A stretch of DNA of 64,000 nucleotides from Faecalicatena faecalis (GCF_012524165.2 NZ_JABACJ020000004.1:176332-240331), one strand, 5' to 3'. Shown: positions 16,862 to 25,656, numbered from the stretch's first letter. Notes: generated by a model not told the origin, from the sequence alone. Made by a program: numbers and translations.

Positions 16862-17304
16862 ATTTTGAGTTTCATGATTATATACAGGAAGTTTTAAATC
16901 TTCAAGAGGTGGATGCCGCAAGCTATTCACCTCTTGTTCTGGCGTATATCGGAGACTGCATCTATGATTTGATCATTAAGACTATGATCATCAGCCGTGG
17001 GAATAAGCAGGTACATAAGCTGCATGAAGAGACGAGTAGATTCGTACAGGCCTCGACCCAATCACTGATGATGCGGAAGATGCAGGAGCATCTGACAGAG
17101 GAAGAGCACGCCGTATATCGAAGGGGCAGGAATGCGAAGTCCGTTTCTCCGGCTAAGAACCAGTCTATCACAGATTACAGGAGAGCCACCGGTTTCGAGG
17201 CGCTGCTTGGATATCTGTATTTAAAGAAAGAATATCAGAGAGTCATGGACTTGGTGAAGATTGGACTGGACAGTCTCGATGAGGAATATTTTGAACAGAA
17301 GTAA
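16846..17304 (+). CDS. mrnC: Mini-ribonuclease III
   Basis: Dimeric RNase III-like nuclease without a dsRNA-binding domain; in Bacillus it matures the ends of 23S rRNA. 152 aa. The signature [15 protein letters not shown] (residues 28-42) corresponds to the RNase III motif, with catalytic acidic residues D37 and the later EALLGYLYL segment. Overlaps cysS by 16 nt, as in other Firmicutes. Confidence 0.95.
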   Translation: MEKSVNFEFHDYIQEVLNLQEVDAASYSPLVLAYIGDCIYDLIIKTMIISRGNKQVHKLHEETSRFVQASTQSLMMRKMQEHLTEEEHAVYRRGRNAKSVSPAKNQSITDYRRATGFEALLGYLYLKKEYQRVMDLVKIGLDSLDEEYFEQK

Positions 17305-17423
17305 AAAGTGGAAAAGTCAGATTTAAAAGGCTGATGTAAAATGGACGATAGAAAAGCCATGAGCAAAAAAGAAGTCATAAAAACAGAAAAATCGGACTAA
17401 AGTCTAAGAAAATGGAGAATAAG

Positions 17424-18194
17424 ATGCAGGAAAATCAGAAAAATGAATGGGAAAATAAAGAACACACTCTGGTGATTGAGGGAAGGAATGCGGTATTGGA
17501 AGCCTTCCGTTCTGGAAAGCCGATCGATAAGGTGTTTGTCCTTGACGGCTGTCAGGATGGTCCGATCAGGACGATTATCAGAGAGGCGAAGAAGCACGAC
17601 ACAATCCTGAATTTTGTGGGAAAGGACAGGCTCTCCCAACTATCAGAGACGGGAAAGCATCAGGGCGTGATTGCTTACGCAGCGGCATATGAGTATGCAG
17701 AGATTGAAGATATGTTCAAAAAAGCAGAGGAAAAGGGGGAGGACCCGTTCCTGATTCTTCTGGACAATATCGAGGATCCACATAACCTGGGAGCCATCAT
17801 TCGTACGGCCAATCTGGCAGGTGCACATGGTGTGATAATTCCAAAGCGCAGAGCCGTGGGACTGACTGCTACGGTTGCGAAGACATCAGCGGGTGCGCTG
17901 AATTATACTCCCGTAGCAAAAGTGACGAATCTGGCAAAGACGATGGAAGAATTAAAGGAAAGAGGACTCTGGTTCGTATGCGCGGATATGGGAGGAGAGT
18001 CCATGTACCGTTTAAATCTGACAGGCCCCATAGGGCTTGTGATTGGAAATGAAGGCGAGGGTGTAGGTCGTCTTGTCAAGGAGAAGTGTGATTTTGTGGC
18101 AAGTATTCCGATGAAGGGGGAAATCGACTCCCTGAATGCATCTGTGGCAGCAGGTGTACTGGCTTATGAGATCGTGCGCCAGAGGATGAAATAG
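17424..18194 (+). CDS. rlmB: 23S rRNA 2'-O-methyltransferase, TrmH/SPOUT family
   Basis: SAM-dependent methylation of a 23S rRNA guanosine ribose. 256 aa. N-terminal RNA-binding domain (IEGRNAVLEAFRSGKPIDKV), then the knotted SPOUT domain with motif 1 LLDNIEDPHNLGAIIRTA, motif 2 IGLVIGNEGEGV and motif 3 IPMKGEIDSLNASVAAGV. ATG 17424 has GGAG 6 nt upstream, making it more likely than ATG 17412. Fourth gene of the cysE operon. The 107-nt gap before it holds only a weak 19-codon frame. Confidence 0.95.
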   Translation: MQENQKNEWENKEHTLVIEGRNAVLEAFRSGKPIDKVFVLDGCQDGPIRTIIREAKKHDTILNFVGKDRLSQLSETGKHQGVIAYAAAYEYAEIEDMFKKAEEKGEDPFLILLDNIEDPHNLGAIIRTANLAGAHGVIIPKRRAVGLTATVAKTSAGALNYTPVAKVTNLAKTMEELKERGLWFVCADMGGESMYRLNLTGPIGLVIGNEGEGVGRLVKEKCDFVASIPMKGEIDSLNASVAAGVLAYEIVRQRMK

Positions 18195-18311
18195 AATAAA
18201 ATAAAAGCAGGTGTGATTGAGCAGGGCGGCTGGAAACAAGGACATTGTTTCTATGCCGTCCATTTCGAAAATACTGTGTTTTGTAAGAGGGAAACAGAGA
18301 GGGTAATGCGG

Positions 18312-18923
18312 ATGAATAAGTACGATGTAATACCAGATGAACAGTTGATCCAGGATTTTAAGAATGGGGAGTCAGAAATCATGGATTATCTCATGGTAAA
18401 GTATAAAACCATGGTCCGTAAAAAAGCGAGGGCAATGTATCTCATCGGCGGGGAGAATGAAGACCTGATTCAGGAGGGAATGATCGGATTAATTAAAGCA
18501 GTGCGCGATTTTGACCCTTCTCAAAAGGCCTCCTTTGCCACTTTTGCAGAGATGTGTGTGTCAAGACAGATGTACACGGCAATCGAAGCCTCCAAGAGGA
18601 AGAAACATATTCCGCTCAACTCCTATATATCATTGTATGAAGAAGGAGAGGGCACGGATGAGGAAAAGAAGCTTCCACTGATCGATACGATCGAGCCGGA
18701 GAAGGAGAACAACCCGGAGACTCTGTATTTCGGAAAGGAGTTTACAGAGGCTTTTGTAGATGAATTAAAGCAGAACTTGAGCCCTCTGGAGAATCATGTC
18801 CTGTATCTTCACCTGATGGGGACTGATTACCGGACCATTGCAGAGCTTTTGGGAAAGAGTCCCAAGGCCATCGATAATGCGCTTCAGAGAATCCGGGGAA
18901 AAGCAGGAAAACTTCTGGAATAG
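18312..18923 (+). CDS. sigH: RNA polymerase sporulation/stationary sigma factor SigH
   Basis: Sigma-70-family factor, about 204 aa, like Bacillus Sigma-H which drives early sporulation and transition-state genes. Region 2 is clear: LMVKYKTMVRKKARAMYL, GGENEDLIQEGMIGLIKAVRDFD and SFATFAEMCVSRQM; region 4 is LSPLENHVLYLHLMGTDYRTIAELLGKSPKAIDNALQ. The ATG at 18312 is preferred (GAGAGGG upstream); an open frame extends back to 18213. Follows rlmB as in Bacillus, but yacP, which normally lies between, is absent. The 117 nt between the two genes contain an inverted repeat GGAAACAA/TTGTTTC. Confidence 0.93.
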   Translation: MNKYDVIPDEQLIQDFKNGESEIMDYLMVKYKTMVRKKARAMYLIGGENEDLIQEGMIGLIKAVRDFDPSQKASFATFAEMCVSRQMYTAIEASKRKKHIPLNSYISLYEEGEGTDEEKKLPLIDTIEPEKENNPETLYFGKEFTEAFVDELKQNLSPLENHVLYLHLMGTDYRTIAELLGKSPKAIDNALQRIRGKAGKLLE

Positions 18924-18930
18924 TTGTAAT

Positions 18931-18970
18931 GCACAGAGGGGAACAGAAAACCTTCTGTGCTTTAATTTTC
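18931..18970 (+). terminator. sigH terminator
   Basis: GCACAGA-GG and CC-TTCTGTGC pair around an A-rich loop, followed by TTTAATTTTC. Confidence 0.8.
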
Positions 18971-18983
18971 AAAAAATAAAATA

Positions 18984-19030
18984 AACAGTATATAACAGTT
19001 GACAACAGTTATATACTGTTATATACTGTT
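18984..19030. promoter_or_regulatory. YtrA-type operator and promoter
   Basis: TTGACA (18999-19004), 17 bp, TATACT (19022-19027). The promoter is surrounded by three copies of one half-site: ACAGTATATAAC (18985-18996) and its inverse GTTATATACTGT at 19008-19019 and again at 19018-19029. The first two form a perfect 12-bp inverted repeat around the -35, and the last two a 10-bp tandem repeat across the -10. Probably bound by the GntR protein encoded next. Confidence 0.85.
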
Positions 19031-19051
19031 TATGAACAAAGGAGGATTGCC

Positions 19052-19423
19052 ATGAAGTTAATCATTAATAATTCTTCCATGCAGCCGATCTATGAACAGA
19101 TTCAGACACAGATCAGGACCATGATCATGCAGGGAGAACTGGCAGAAGACACGATGCTGCCGTCTGTCAGAAGCTTGGCAAAGGAACTCAGGGTCAGTGC
19201 ACTGACCATAAAGAAGGCATATGACGCGCTGGAACAGGAGGGGTTTATTGTAACTGTTCACGGAAAGGGGAGTTTTGTTTCATGTGCCAACCAGGAATTC
19301 ATGCTGGAAGAAAAGAAGAAAGAAGTGGAAGCTGACCTTGAGATGGCCATCAGGAAGGGCAGAAGCTGTGGTATGAGCAATCAGGAACTTACAGACCTGT
19401 TTCAAATCATTTTGGAGGACTAA
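19052..19423 (+). CDS. GntR-family regulator, YtrA subfamily
   Basis: 123 aa repressor. The GntR winged helix covers residues 5-75 (MQPIYEQIQTQIRTMIMQG, then SVRSLAKELRVSALTIKKAYDALEQEG); the short C-terminal helical tail (about 45 residues) is typical of YtrA proteins, which dimerise without a ligand domain. Start has AAAGGAGG 7 nt upstream. Lies 2 nt before an ABC ATPase gene; in Bacillus YtrA represses a similar ABC operon and responds to cell-wall antibiotics. The operator set upstream suggests autoregulation. Confidence 0.93.
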   Translation: MKLIINNSSMQPIYEQIQTQIRTMIMQGELAEDTMLPSVRSLAKELRVSALTIKKAYDALEQEGFIVTVHGKGSFVSCANQEFMLEEKKKEVEADLEMAIRKGRSCGMSNQELTDLFQIILED

Positions 19424-19425
19424 CG

Positions 19426-20277
19426 ATGATACTGAAATTAGAAAATGTTGAAAAACATTATGAACAATTTGACTTAAAATGTTCCCTTGAAGTACATAAG
19501 GGCTGTGTAACTGGGTTGATCGGCCAGAATGGGGCCGGGAAGAGTACTACATTTAAAGCGATTCTGGGCCTTATTAATACAGATGGCGGGAAGATAGAGG
19601 TATTTGGAAAAGAAATCAAGAGCCTTTCTGCAAAAGACAAGGAAGAGATCGGTGTGGTCCTGTCAGATTCCGGCTTTAGTGGATATCTGACGGTGAAGGA
19701 TATTCTTCCGATTCTCACCAGTATGTATTCTGCATTTGACCAGAACGATTTCCTGAAAAAATGCAGACATTTTAGTATTCCTATGGATAGGAAGATAAAG
19801 GAATTCTCAACAGGTATGAAGGCGAAGCTCAAGGTGCTGGTGGCGATGTCACACAATGCAAAGCTTCTGATTCTGGATGAGCCGACAGCAGGTCTGGACG
19901 TGATCGCCAGAGATGAACTGTTAGACCTGATGAGGGAATATATGGAACAGGGAGATGCTTCTATTCTGATCAGTTCCCACATTTCCAGTGACCTGGAAGG
20001 ACTGTGCGACGATATCTATATGATCCATGACGGACAGATCATCATGCATGAGGAGACCGACCGGCTTCTCGGCGATTATGGCGTACTCAAGGTAACAGCA
20101 CAGGAGTATGATAAGCTGGATAAGCGGTATATCCTGAAGCGGAAAAAGGAGCATTATGGATATAGCTGCCTGACGAATGAGAAGCAGTATTATCTGGACA
20201 ATTATCGCGGAATAACCGTGGAAAAAGGAAATATTGACGAAGTCATCACAATGATGATAAGGGGGGAAGAAAAATGA
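19426..20277 (+). CDS. ABC transporter ATP-binding protein (YtrB-like)
   Basis: 283 aa. Walker A GQNGAGKST (about 32-40), signature FSTGMKAKLKV (variant of LSGGQ), Walker B LLILDEPTAGLD, H-loop SSHISSDLEG. The C-terminal 60 residues are an accessory domain. Pairs with the ABC-2 permease that overlaps its end by 4 nt. Likely controlled by the upstream GntR/YtrA protein. Transported compound unknown; peptide antibiotic response is a reasonable guess. Confidence 0.93.
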   Translation: MILKLENVEKHYEQFDLKCSLEVHKGCVTGLIGQNGAGKSTTFKAILGLINTDGGKIEVFGKEIKSLSAKDKEEIGVVLSDSGFSGYLTVKDILPILTSMYSAFDQNDFLKKCRHFSIPMDRKIKEFSTGMKAKLKVLVAMSHNAKLLILDEPTAGLDVIARDELLDLMREYMEQGDASILISSHISSDLEGLCDDIYMIHDGQIIMHEETDRLLGDYGVLKVTAQEYDKLDKRYILKRKKEHYGYSCLTNEKQYYLDNYRGITVEKGNIDEVITMMIRGEEK

Positions 20278-20930
20278 AAGGATTATTGATCAAGGATTTT
20301 AAGCTATTAAAAAGCCAGACCAATTTTTTCATTACTATATTTATCATAGGAATTCTGCTTATGGTCATGCAGGGAAGTCCTATTATTCCAATCAGTTATG
20401 GTACTTTGATGTTCTCTATGTTTACACTGAGCACCATCAGCTACGATGAATTTGACAATTGCAATGCGTTTTTATTCACCCTTCCGGTCACCCGTAAACA
20501 GTATGTACTTGAAAAATATGTTTTTGGAATTCTGGTAGCCGTGATTCCATGGGCAGTCTCAACTGGAATATCCGTGATATATCAGACGATTAAAAATCCA
20601 GGGGAGGACCTGACAGAGCTCCTGATATCTGCGCCGGTCATGCTGTGTTTTGCACTTGTTTTTCTGGGACTTACATTGCCCGTTCAGTTAAAATTCGGGG
20701 CAGATAAGGGCCGGATGGCCATGTTTGGAGTGATGGGAGTGATTGTAGTCATCGGTTTTGTCATTGGATTTGTGTTGAAATCGCTGGGAATCCCTCTGGA
20801 AGAGATGATCAGCAACCTGACAACAATGGGCCTTGCAGGTCTGTTAGGAGCAATCCTTACGTTCTGTGCAGTACTGTGGGTAATTTCCTACTCCGTATCC
20901 TTAAAGATCATTGTAAAGAAACAATTTTAA
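20274..20930 (+). CDS. ABC-2 type transporter permease
   Basis: 218 aa, six predicted transmembrane helices, start overlapping the ATPase stop (ATGA). Features such as CNAFLFTLPVTRKQYVLEKY between helices 2 and 3 are typical of ABC-2 family 5 permeases paired with YtrA-type regulators. With the preceding ATPase it forms a small exporter. Confidence 0.88.
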   Translation: MKGLLIKDFKLLKSQTNFFITIFIIGILLMVMQGSPIIPISYGTLMFSMFTLSTISYDEFDNCNAFLFTLPVTRKQYVLEKYVFGILVAVIPWAVSTGISVIYQTIKNPGEDLTELLISAPVMLCFALVFLGLTLPVQLKFGADKGRMAMFGVMGVIVVIGFVIGFVLKSLGIPLEEMISNLTTMGLAGLLGAILTFCAVLWVISYSVSLKIIVKKQF

Positions 20931-20995
20931 CTATATCAGGGAATGGAAGAAGCAGATGCCAAATATCCGCTTTTGTAAAAATTTATAATTCCTGG

Positions 20996-21048
20996 AAATC
21001 CGCGGAAAAGCGAGCCTTTTGAGGGTGCCTCCGCGGATTTTTGATTTT
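20996..21048 (+). terminator. Terminator of the ytrA-like operon
   Basis: AAATCCGCGGA (20996-21006) pairs with TCCGCGGATTT, followed by TTGATTTT. Confidence 0.9.
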
Positions 21049-21053
21049 AGAAA

Positions 21054-21082
21054 TTGCGTCCCGGGCAATCTTGTAGTATAAT
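21054..21082 (+). promoter_or_regulatory. Promoter of the SleB-like hydrolase gene
   Basis: TTGCGT (21054-21059), 17 bp, TATAAT (21077-21082). Confidence 0.7.
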
Positions 21083-21121
21083 ATCTGAACAGACGACTTT
21101 TCAGAAAGGAATCTCTATTTT

Positions 21122-22150
21122 ATGAAACGATTTTCGAAACAAAAGCTTAATGCGGGAATTGCTCTTATCTGTCTGATTGCACTGGTATGTCCGCCAGTTT
21201 TAGGACAGGCAAAGGAGTTTTCATCCGCACAGGAGAAAGCAGCGAATCTGCAGTCAGAATTAGACGGGATTAATAAGGAGCTAGCTTCCATCAGTGAAGA
21301 GATTGCTTCCATTGAGATGCAGACAGAGATGATGTCCGCGGAGATTCTGCGTACCGAGGATTCCTTAAGTGCTGCGAAGAAGGACGAGGAGAAGCAGTAT
21401 GAGGACATGAAGGCACGAATCAAGTATATGTATGAGACCGGAGATGCCACCTTGTTAGAGTTGCTTTTCTCAGCAGAGAATATGACAGACTTCCTCAATA
21501 AGGCGGAATTTGTCCAGAACGTCAGTGATTATGACCGGGAGATGCTGGACAAGCTGACCGAGATCAGCAATGATATTGAGGCGAAAGAGAAGACCCTAAA
21601 GGCACAGAAGAAGGCCTTAAGTGATTTGAAGAAGGAGCTGGGCGAGCAGCAGAAGGAGCTTGAGAAGAAGGCGGATGAGACATCGACAGATTTGGATGCA
21701 CTCAAAGCGCAGATGCAGCGGGAGGCGGTAGAAGCGTCTGGGACTGTTATAATGAATACAGATGGAAGAGTTATACATGAGAGTGCAATGTCTGTATCTG
21801 GAAGTGAGACGATTTTACTAGCAGCAATTCTTGAATGCGAGGCATATCAGGATTATAATTCCCTTTTAGCTGTTGCTACAGTGATTATGAACAGGGTCAA
21901 TGATTCCCGTTTCCCGAACACAATAACAGAAGTGGTGTATGCATCGAATCAGTTTGAGCCAGTTACCAAAGGAAGCATTGATGCAGTACTTTCGAGGGGA
22001 CCAAGTGATCTGTCCCTGCAGGTGGCAAAGGATGCCTTGAATGGTGCAAGACTTGCGGCTGTGGCAGACTGTTATTTCTTCCTTTATGCAGGCGCTACCA
22101 ATAAGGGCGGTGTCAACGTAGGGAATAACGTCTTTTTCCAGAGCTGGTAA
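21122..22150 (+). CDS. Secreted cell-wall hydrolase: PcsB-like coiled coil plus SleB domain
   Basis: 342 aa, exported. Signal peptide with hydrophobic core IALICLIALVCPPVLGQAKE (residues 10-30). Residues 32-210 are a long coiled coil of the PcsB/CwlO N-terminal kind (repeated E/K-rich heptads). The C-terminal 110 residues are a SleB/Hydrolase_2 domain: LAAILECEAYQDYNSLLAVA, VIMNRVNDSRFP, NQFEPV; the catalytic Glu is in ECEAY. SleB enzymes are lytic transglycosylases acting on spore cortex or wall peptidoglycan; the coiled coil suggests control by a membrane partner such as FtsEX. Has its own promoter and terminator. Confidence 0.9.
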   Translation: MKRFSKQKLNAGIALICLIALVCPPVLGQAKEFSSAQEKAANLQSELDGINKELASISEEIASIEMQTEMMSAEILRTEDSLSAAKKDEEKQYEDMKARIKYMYETGDATLLELLFSAENMTDFLNKAEFVQNVSDYDREMLDKLTEISNDIEAKEKTLKAQKKALSDLKKELGEQQKELEKKADETSTDLDALKAQMQREAVEASGTVIMNTDGRVIHESAMSVSGSETILLAAILECEAYQDYNSLLAVATVIMNRVNDSRFPNTITEVVYASNQFEPVTKGSIDAVLSRGPSDLSLQVAKDALNGARLAAVADCYFFLYAGATNKGGVNVGNNVFFQSW

Positions 22151-22171
22151 TGTAGAAGAAAAATCAGGTAA

Positions 22172-22226
22172 GAGCCTGACGGAACCCTTTTTATCATAAG
22201 GATGAAAGGTTTCGTCAGGCTTTCTA
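22172..22226 (+). terminator. Terminator of the cell-wall hydrolase gene
   Basis: AGCCTGACGGAACC and GGTTTCGTCAGGCT pair (one wobble/mismatch) around an AT-rich loop, then TTCT. Confidence 0.85.
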
Positions 22227-22311
22227 ATTGGTCTCGGACGAGCTTATGTGTGATCTTACACAAGGAGAACACTTCATGTGGGATATTTGGAAAAATATTT
22301 GAAAAATCTTA

Positions 22312-22341
22312 TTGACAAGTAGAGTGATTTTAGTGTATATT
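22312..22341 (+). promoter_or_regulatory. tRNA-Thr promoter
   Basis: TTGACA (22312-22317), 18 bp, TATATT (22336-22341), 28 nt before the tRNA. Confidence 0.8.
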
Positions 22342-22369
22342 AATACCGTTGCGTAGGAAATACGCGCAG

Positions 22370-22442
22370 GCTGTCGTGGCTCAGCCGGTAGAGCGTCGCC
22401 TTGGTAAGGCGGAGGTCGGCGGTTCGATTCCGCTCGACAGCT
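22370..22442 (+). tRNA. tRNA-Thr (GGT)
   Basis: 73-nt cloverleaf: acceptor GCTGTCG/CGACAGC, anticodon stem TCGCC/GGCGG with loop TTGGTAA, anticodon GGT (reads ACC/ACT). T-arm GGTTCGATTCC. No encoded CCA. Followed by a U-rich terminator hairpin (22449-22492). Confidence 0.95.
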
Positions 22443-22448
22443 TTATAT

Positions 22449-22494
22449 AGAGACTTTCAGAGAGTTAGACTTTCTGGAGGTCTTTTTCTTTTTT
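22449..22494 (+). terminator. tRNA-Thr terminator
   Basis: AGACTTTCAGA pairs with TTCTGGAGGTCT using G-U pairs, followed by TTTTTCTTTTTT. Confidence 0.75.
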
Positions 22495-22502
22495 AGAAAT
22501 TT

Positions 22503-22532
22503 AAGAAGAGCCTCCCGAACAGGAAGACTCTT
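22503..22532 (-). terminator. dtd terminator
   Basis: On the minus strand AAGAG-T-CTTCC pairs with GGAGG-CTCTT, followed by CTTAAATTTC. Confidence 0.7.
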
Positions 22533-22555
22533 AAAATATTATCAGGATACGATTT

Positions 22556-23002
22556 CTAAAGCTGTTCAGAATCCAGTACAATTGTGAATGGCCCGTCATT
22601 GACAAGACTCACCTTCATATCAGCACCAAAGCTTCCCGTCTCGACGATCGGCACGATATCCTTACATTTTTTGATGATATACTCATACAGAGCATTGGCC
22701 TTCTCTGGCTTTCCAGCTTCAATGAAACTTGGACGGTTGCCCTTCTTGCAGTTCGCATAAAGGGTGAACTGGGAGATGAGCAGGAGACTTCCGTCTACAT
22801 CGGCCAGGGAGAGATTGGTCTTCCCGTCCTGATCTTCAAAGATACGAAGGCCGGTCATCTTGCGGATCATTTTATCTGCGATCTCCTCATTGTCACTGTC
22901 AGAAACCCCGATCAATACCATAAATCCTTTCTGAATTTCTCCGATAACCTCCTGATTCACTGTCACAGAGGCTTGTGTGACTCTTTGTATTACAAATTTC
23001 AT
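22556..23002 (-). CDS. dtd: D-aminoacyl-tRNA deacylase
   Basis: Hydrolyses D-amino acids (and glycine from tRNA-Ala) off mischarged tRNA. 148 aa, normal for bacterial DTD. Conserved active-site motifs [17 protein letters not shown] (residues 77-93) and NDGPFT (near 137) are both present. In many Firmicutes dtd follows relA; here it stands alone, convergent with tRNA-Thr. Confidence 0.97.
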   Translation of the reverse strand: MKFVIQRVTQASVTVNQEVIGEIQKGFMVLIGVSDSDNEEIADKMIRKMTGLRIFEDQDGKTNLSLADVDGSLLLISQFTLYANCKKGNRPSFIEAGKPEKANALYEYIIKKCKDIVPIVETGSFGADMKVSLVNDGPFTIVLDSEQL

Positions 23003-23148
23003 ATGGTAAATACCTCCTTTTACTACAGACTTTATTTTATACTTATGGTAGAATAAAGTCTATAAGGAAATCTAAAAAAGTCTGCTTTCTAAAAAGTACT
23101 TTGCCGGGGATTTCCAGGTATGAATTGAGAATGAGGGAGATTTTACTT

Positions 23149-24510
23149 ATGAAGAAGACAACAATCATGACAGAAGGCACAATCTGGAAAAAACTGCTAT
23201 TTTTTGCAATCCCATTGATTTTGGGGAATCTGTTCCAACAACTTTATAATACAGTGGATTCTATTATTGTTGGGAATTATATTGGGAGCGAGGCTCTGGC
23301 TGCCGTGGGGGCGAGCAGTTCGGTTGTCAGCCTCTTGATCGGATTCTGTATTGGAGCATCTGCAGGTGCGGGAGTCGTCATTTCTCAATTTTTTGGGGCA
23401 CAGGATAGAGAGGGTTTAAGAAAAGCTGTACATACGACTGTAGCTCTTTCTATTGCCGCAGGTATTGTGATGACCGTAGTCGGGGTACTATTGACTCCTC
23501 TGATTCTGCGAGCTATGGGGACGCCGTCAGAAGTCTTTGCGCAGGCATCGATTTATCTGCAGGTATATTTCGGCGGAATTGTATTTTCGGTCATCTATAA
23601 TATGGCTGCGGGAATTCTGAATGCGGTGGGGAACTCCAAACGTTCACTCGTATATCTGCTGATTGCCGCATGTTCGAATATTGTCCTGGATCTGTTGTTC
23701 GTAGTGGTGTTTAAAATGGGAATTATTGGTGCGGCACTGGCAACAGATATCAGCCAGCTTCTCTCCTGTATTTTCATCCTTTTGTTCCTGACGAGGACAG
23801 ATGAGATGTATAAGGTCAGGATTCGGGAAATCCGGTTCTATGACAATTTGTTGGGGAAGATTTTGAGAATTGGACTGCCTACGGGTGTACAGAATATTGT
23901 GATCTCACTTTCGAATGTCATCGTGCAGTCGACGGTCAATAGCTTTGGGGCTGTTGTGATGGCTGGATTTGCGGCCTATATCAAGATTGACGGCTTTAAT
24001 CTGCTTCCAGTACTGAGCATCAGTATGGCGGCGACCACATTTACGGGGCAGAATATTGGGGCAGGAAAGCTTGACAGGGTAAAGAAATGTATGGTGACTT
24101 CCGTTGCGATGGGAGTCGTGTATACGGTATCTACTGGAATTCTTTTGCTGGCATTTGCTCCACAGGTGATTGGTGTGTTTACGAAGAACATGGAGGTCGT
24201 GAACTGTGGTGTGTATATTATGAAGTTCTTCTGTCCATTTTATTGGATGCTTGCCATCCTGCAGATTCTTTCAGGAACGATCCGCGGTGCGGGCAAGACC
24301 ATGGAGACAATGTTCGTCTTTTTGATTTCATTATGTCTCTATCGGATCGTCTGGATCTGGGGAAGTATGGCATACAAGCACAGCCTGGATCTGCTGATGA
24401 TGGTCTACCCTACATCCTGGCTGGTGGGGGCGGTGCTGATCCTGCTCTATGGATGGAAAGGAAAATGGATGCCAAAGGTGGGACAGGGAATCAATCAAGT
24501 CACTTCTTAA
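23149..24510 (+). CDS. MATE-family efflux transporter
   Basis: 453 aa, 12 transmembrane helices, cation/drug antiporter of the MepA/DinF kind. N-terminal signature FFAIPLILGNLFQQLYNTVDSIIVG (within residues 18-45) and the symmetric second half (LPTGVQNIVISLSNVIVQ) are characteristic. ATG 23149 has GAGGGAG 9 nt upstream; an open frame reaches back to a TTG at 23101 that lacks a ribosome site. Export of drugs or toxic metabolites is the family role; substrate unknown. Confidence 0.93.
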   Translation: MKKTTIMTEGTIWKKLLFFAIPLILGNLFQQLYNTVDSIIVGNYIGSEALAAVGASSSVVSLLIGFCIGASAGAGVVISQFFGAQDREGLRKAVHTTVALSIAAGIVMTVVGVLLTPLILRAMGTPSEVFAQASIYLQVYFGGIVFSVIYNMAAGILNAVGNSKRSLVYLLIAACSNIVLDLLFVVVFKMGIIGAALATDISQLLSCIFILLFLTRTDEMYKVRIREIRFYDNLLGKILRIGLPTGVQNIVISLSNVIVQSTVNSFGAVVMAGFAAYIKIDGFNLLPVLSISMAATTFTGQNIGAGKLDRVKKCMVTSVAMGVVYTVSTGILLLAFAPQVIGVFTKNMEVVNCGVYIMKFFCPFYWMLAILQILSGTIRGAGKTMETMFVFLISLCLYRIVWIWGSMAYKHSLDLLMMVYPTSWLVGAVLILLYGWKGKWMPKVGQGINQVTS

Positions 24511-24525
24511 AGTGCGGTGTATCTT

Positions 24526-25047
24526 TTAGGGGATGGCGAACAGGCCGATATCCGGTGGATAATAGGTGAAGATCAGGAAACATACGCCCAGTATCAGCAC
24601 TCCGATGAAATATAGAAAAGTGTATCTTTTCCTTCCGGCGGAGAGAAGCAGGCGGCATCGGATTAGAATTCCAATAGCAGCGCTGATGAGAAATGTCAGG
24701 ATATCCAGCACAAGGTTATGGCTTCCGATGATTCCAGTATAAGTATAAAAGAGGATGGGAATCAGCAGCGTACCTGCCAGGACACCTGCCAGATCGGCCC
24801 TGAGAAGGTGCGGATAGGACCTGTATAGGAACCAGAATTCTGCCAGAAAATAGATCAGCATAGGAAAATAAAGCAGCTTCATGTGTTCCCATGTGGACTC
24901 ATTGACTGGGGTGACCAGACCGACAAGGAATTGGTAAGAGGACCATTCATAGACAAAGTGGAGCAGGCTCCCGACTGTACCGACAAAAAGGATTCCAATC
25001 AGGGAGCTGATACATAGTTTTTTATGTTTCCGATAAAAGCGTTTCAT
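24526..25047 (-). CDS. DUF6512-like membrane protein
   Basis: 173 aa with five or six transmembrane helices. The motif LVTPVNESTWEHMKLLYFPML (split across a helix boundary, about residues 42-62) is the hallmark of this uncharacterised family of Lachnospiraceae and relatives. ATG at 25047 is chosen since GGAGG lies 8 nt upstream on the minus strand; the ATG at 25062 is inside it. Convergent with the MATE gene (15 nt apart) with no visible terminator between. Function unknown. Confidence 0.75.
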   Translation of the reverse strand: MKRFYRKHKKLCISSLIGILFVGTVGSLLHFVYEWSSYQFLVGLVTPVNESTWEHMKLLYFPMLIYFLAEFWFLYRSYPHLLRADLAGVLAGTLLIPILFYTYTGIIGSHNLVLDILTFLISAAIGILIRCRLLLSAGRKRYTFLYFIGVLILGVCFLIFTYYPPDIGLFAIP

Positions 25048-25211
25048 GAGGTAAACCTCCATAAGTATTATTTTTTAAAAAATGAATTCTATCAGACCTG
25101 TTTTTAAAATAGTATGGACAAAAATCTTTGTTTATAAACATCCAGGCAACGCTACGATTTGTCGAATATTGTAAAATAAAGTCGGAAAGTAATGAGACGG
25201 CTATGAGACTA

Positions 25212-25220
25212 TGATATAAT
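25212..25220 (+). promoter_or_regulatory. Extended -10 promoter
   Basis: TGATATAAT (TGn-TATAAT) 55 nt before the next gene; no good -35 is seen. Confidence 0.55.
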
Positions 25221-25274
25221 TATAGAAAATCTAAGGTGTTTTACGGGTATAGGCTGAGATAGAGGAGGGGCGCT

Positions 25275-25616
25275 ATGAGAGGCCTTACGAAGGAAGAACT
25301 TGAACCTTTGAAGAACCTTTTGGAAGAACTTTCGGTTTTTGTAAAAGAGCTTCATATCGAGGAAATCCCCTATTTTTCCAGATTTATAGAAAATATGAAA
25401 AACAATCTGGAAATATGCCGTCTTGTTCACTATGAAGATTGGGAACAGATGAACCATTTGCTAAAGAGAGACTGGTCAGCGGCAAATCAAACATTGATAG
25501 GAATACCGGATTTTGACATCTGTGTTGAGAATCCGGTGGAAAAGGAGGAGTTGAACTGCCGGTTTCTGGAGCTTGTATCAGGGATAGAAAGTTATCTGTG
25601 GAAGCTTAAGGAATAG
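25275..25616 (+). CDS. Hypothetical 113-aa soluble protein
   Basis: Real gene judging by its start (AGGAGG 7 nt upstream) and promoter. Predicted all-helical, no signal peptide or membrane segment. Charged N-terminus (LTKEELEPLKNLLEELSVFVKEL), Trp-containing middle (HYEDWEQMNHLLKRDWSAAN). I do not recognise a family. Stands alone between DUF6512 and a possible small RNA. Confidence 0.65.
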   Translation: MRGLTKEELEPLKNLLEELSVFVKELHIEEIPYFSRFIENMKNNLEICRLVHYEDWEQMNHLLKRDWSAANQTLIGIPDFDICVENPVEKEELNCRFLELVSGIESYLWKLKE

Positions 25617-25656
25617 GTTTTGAAGGGAATTATTAAAAAGAGAAAAAGAAAATGAG

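Noticed and set aside
17341..17400. 19-codon frame (MDDRKAMSKKEVIKTEKSD) between mrnC and rlmB
   Set aside because: No good ribosome site and too short to judge; probably chance in an A-rich gap.
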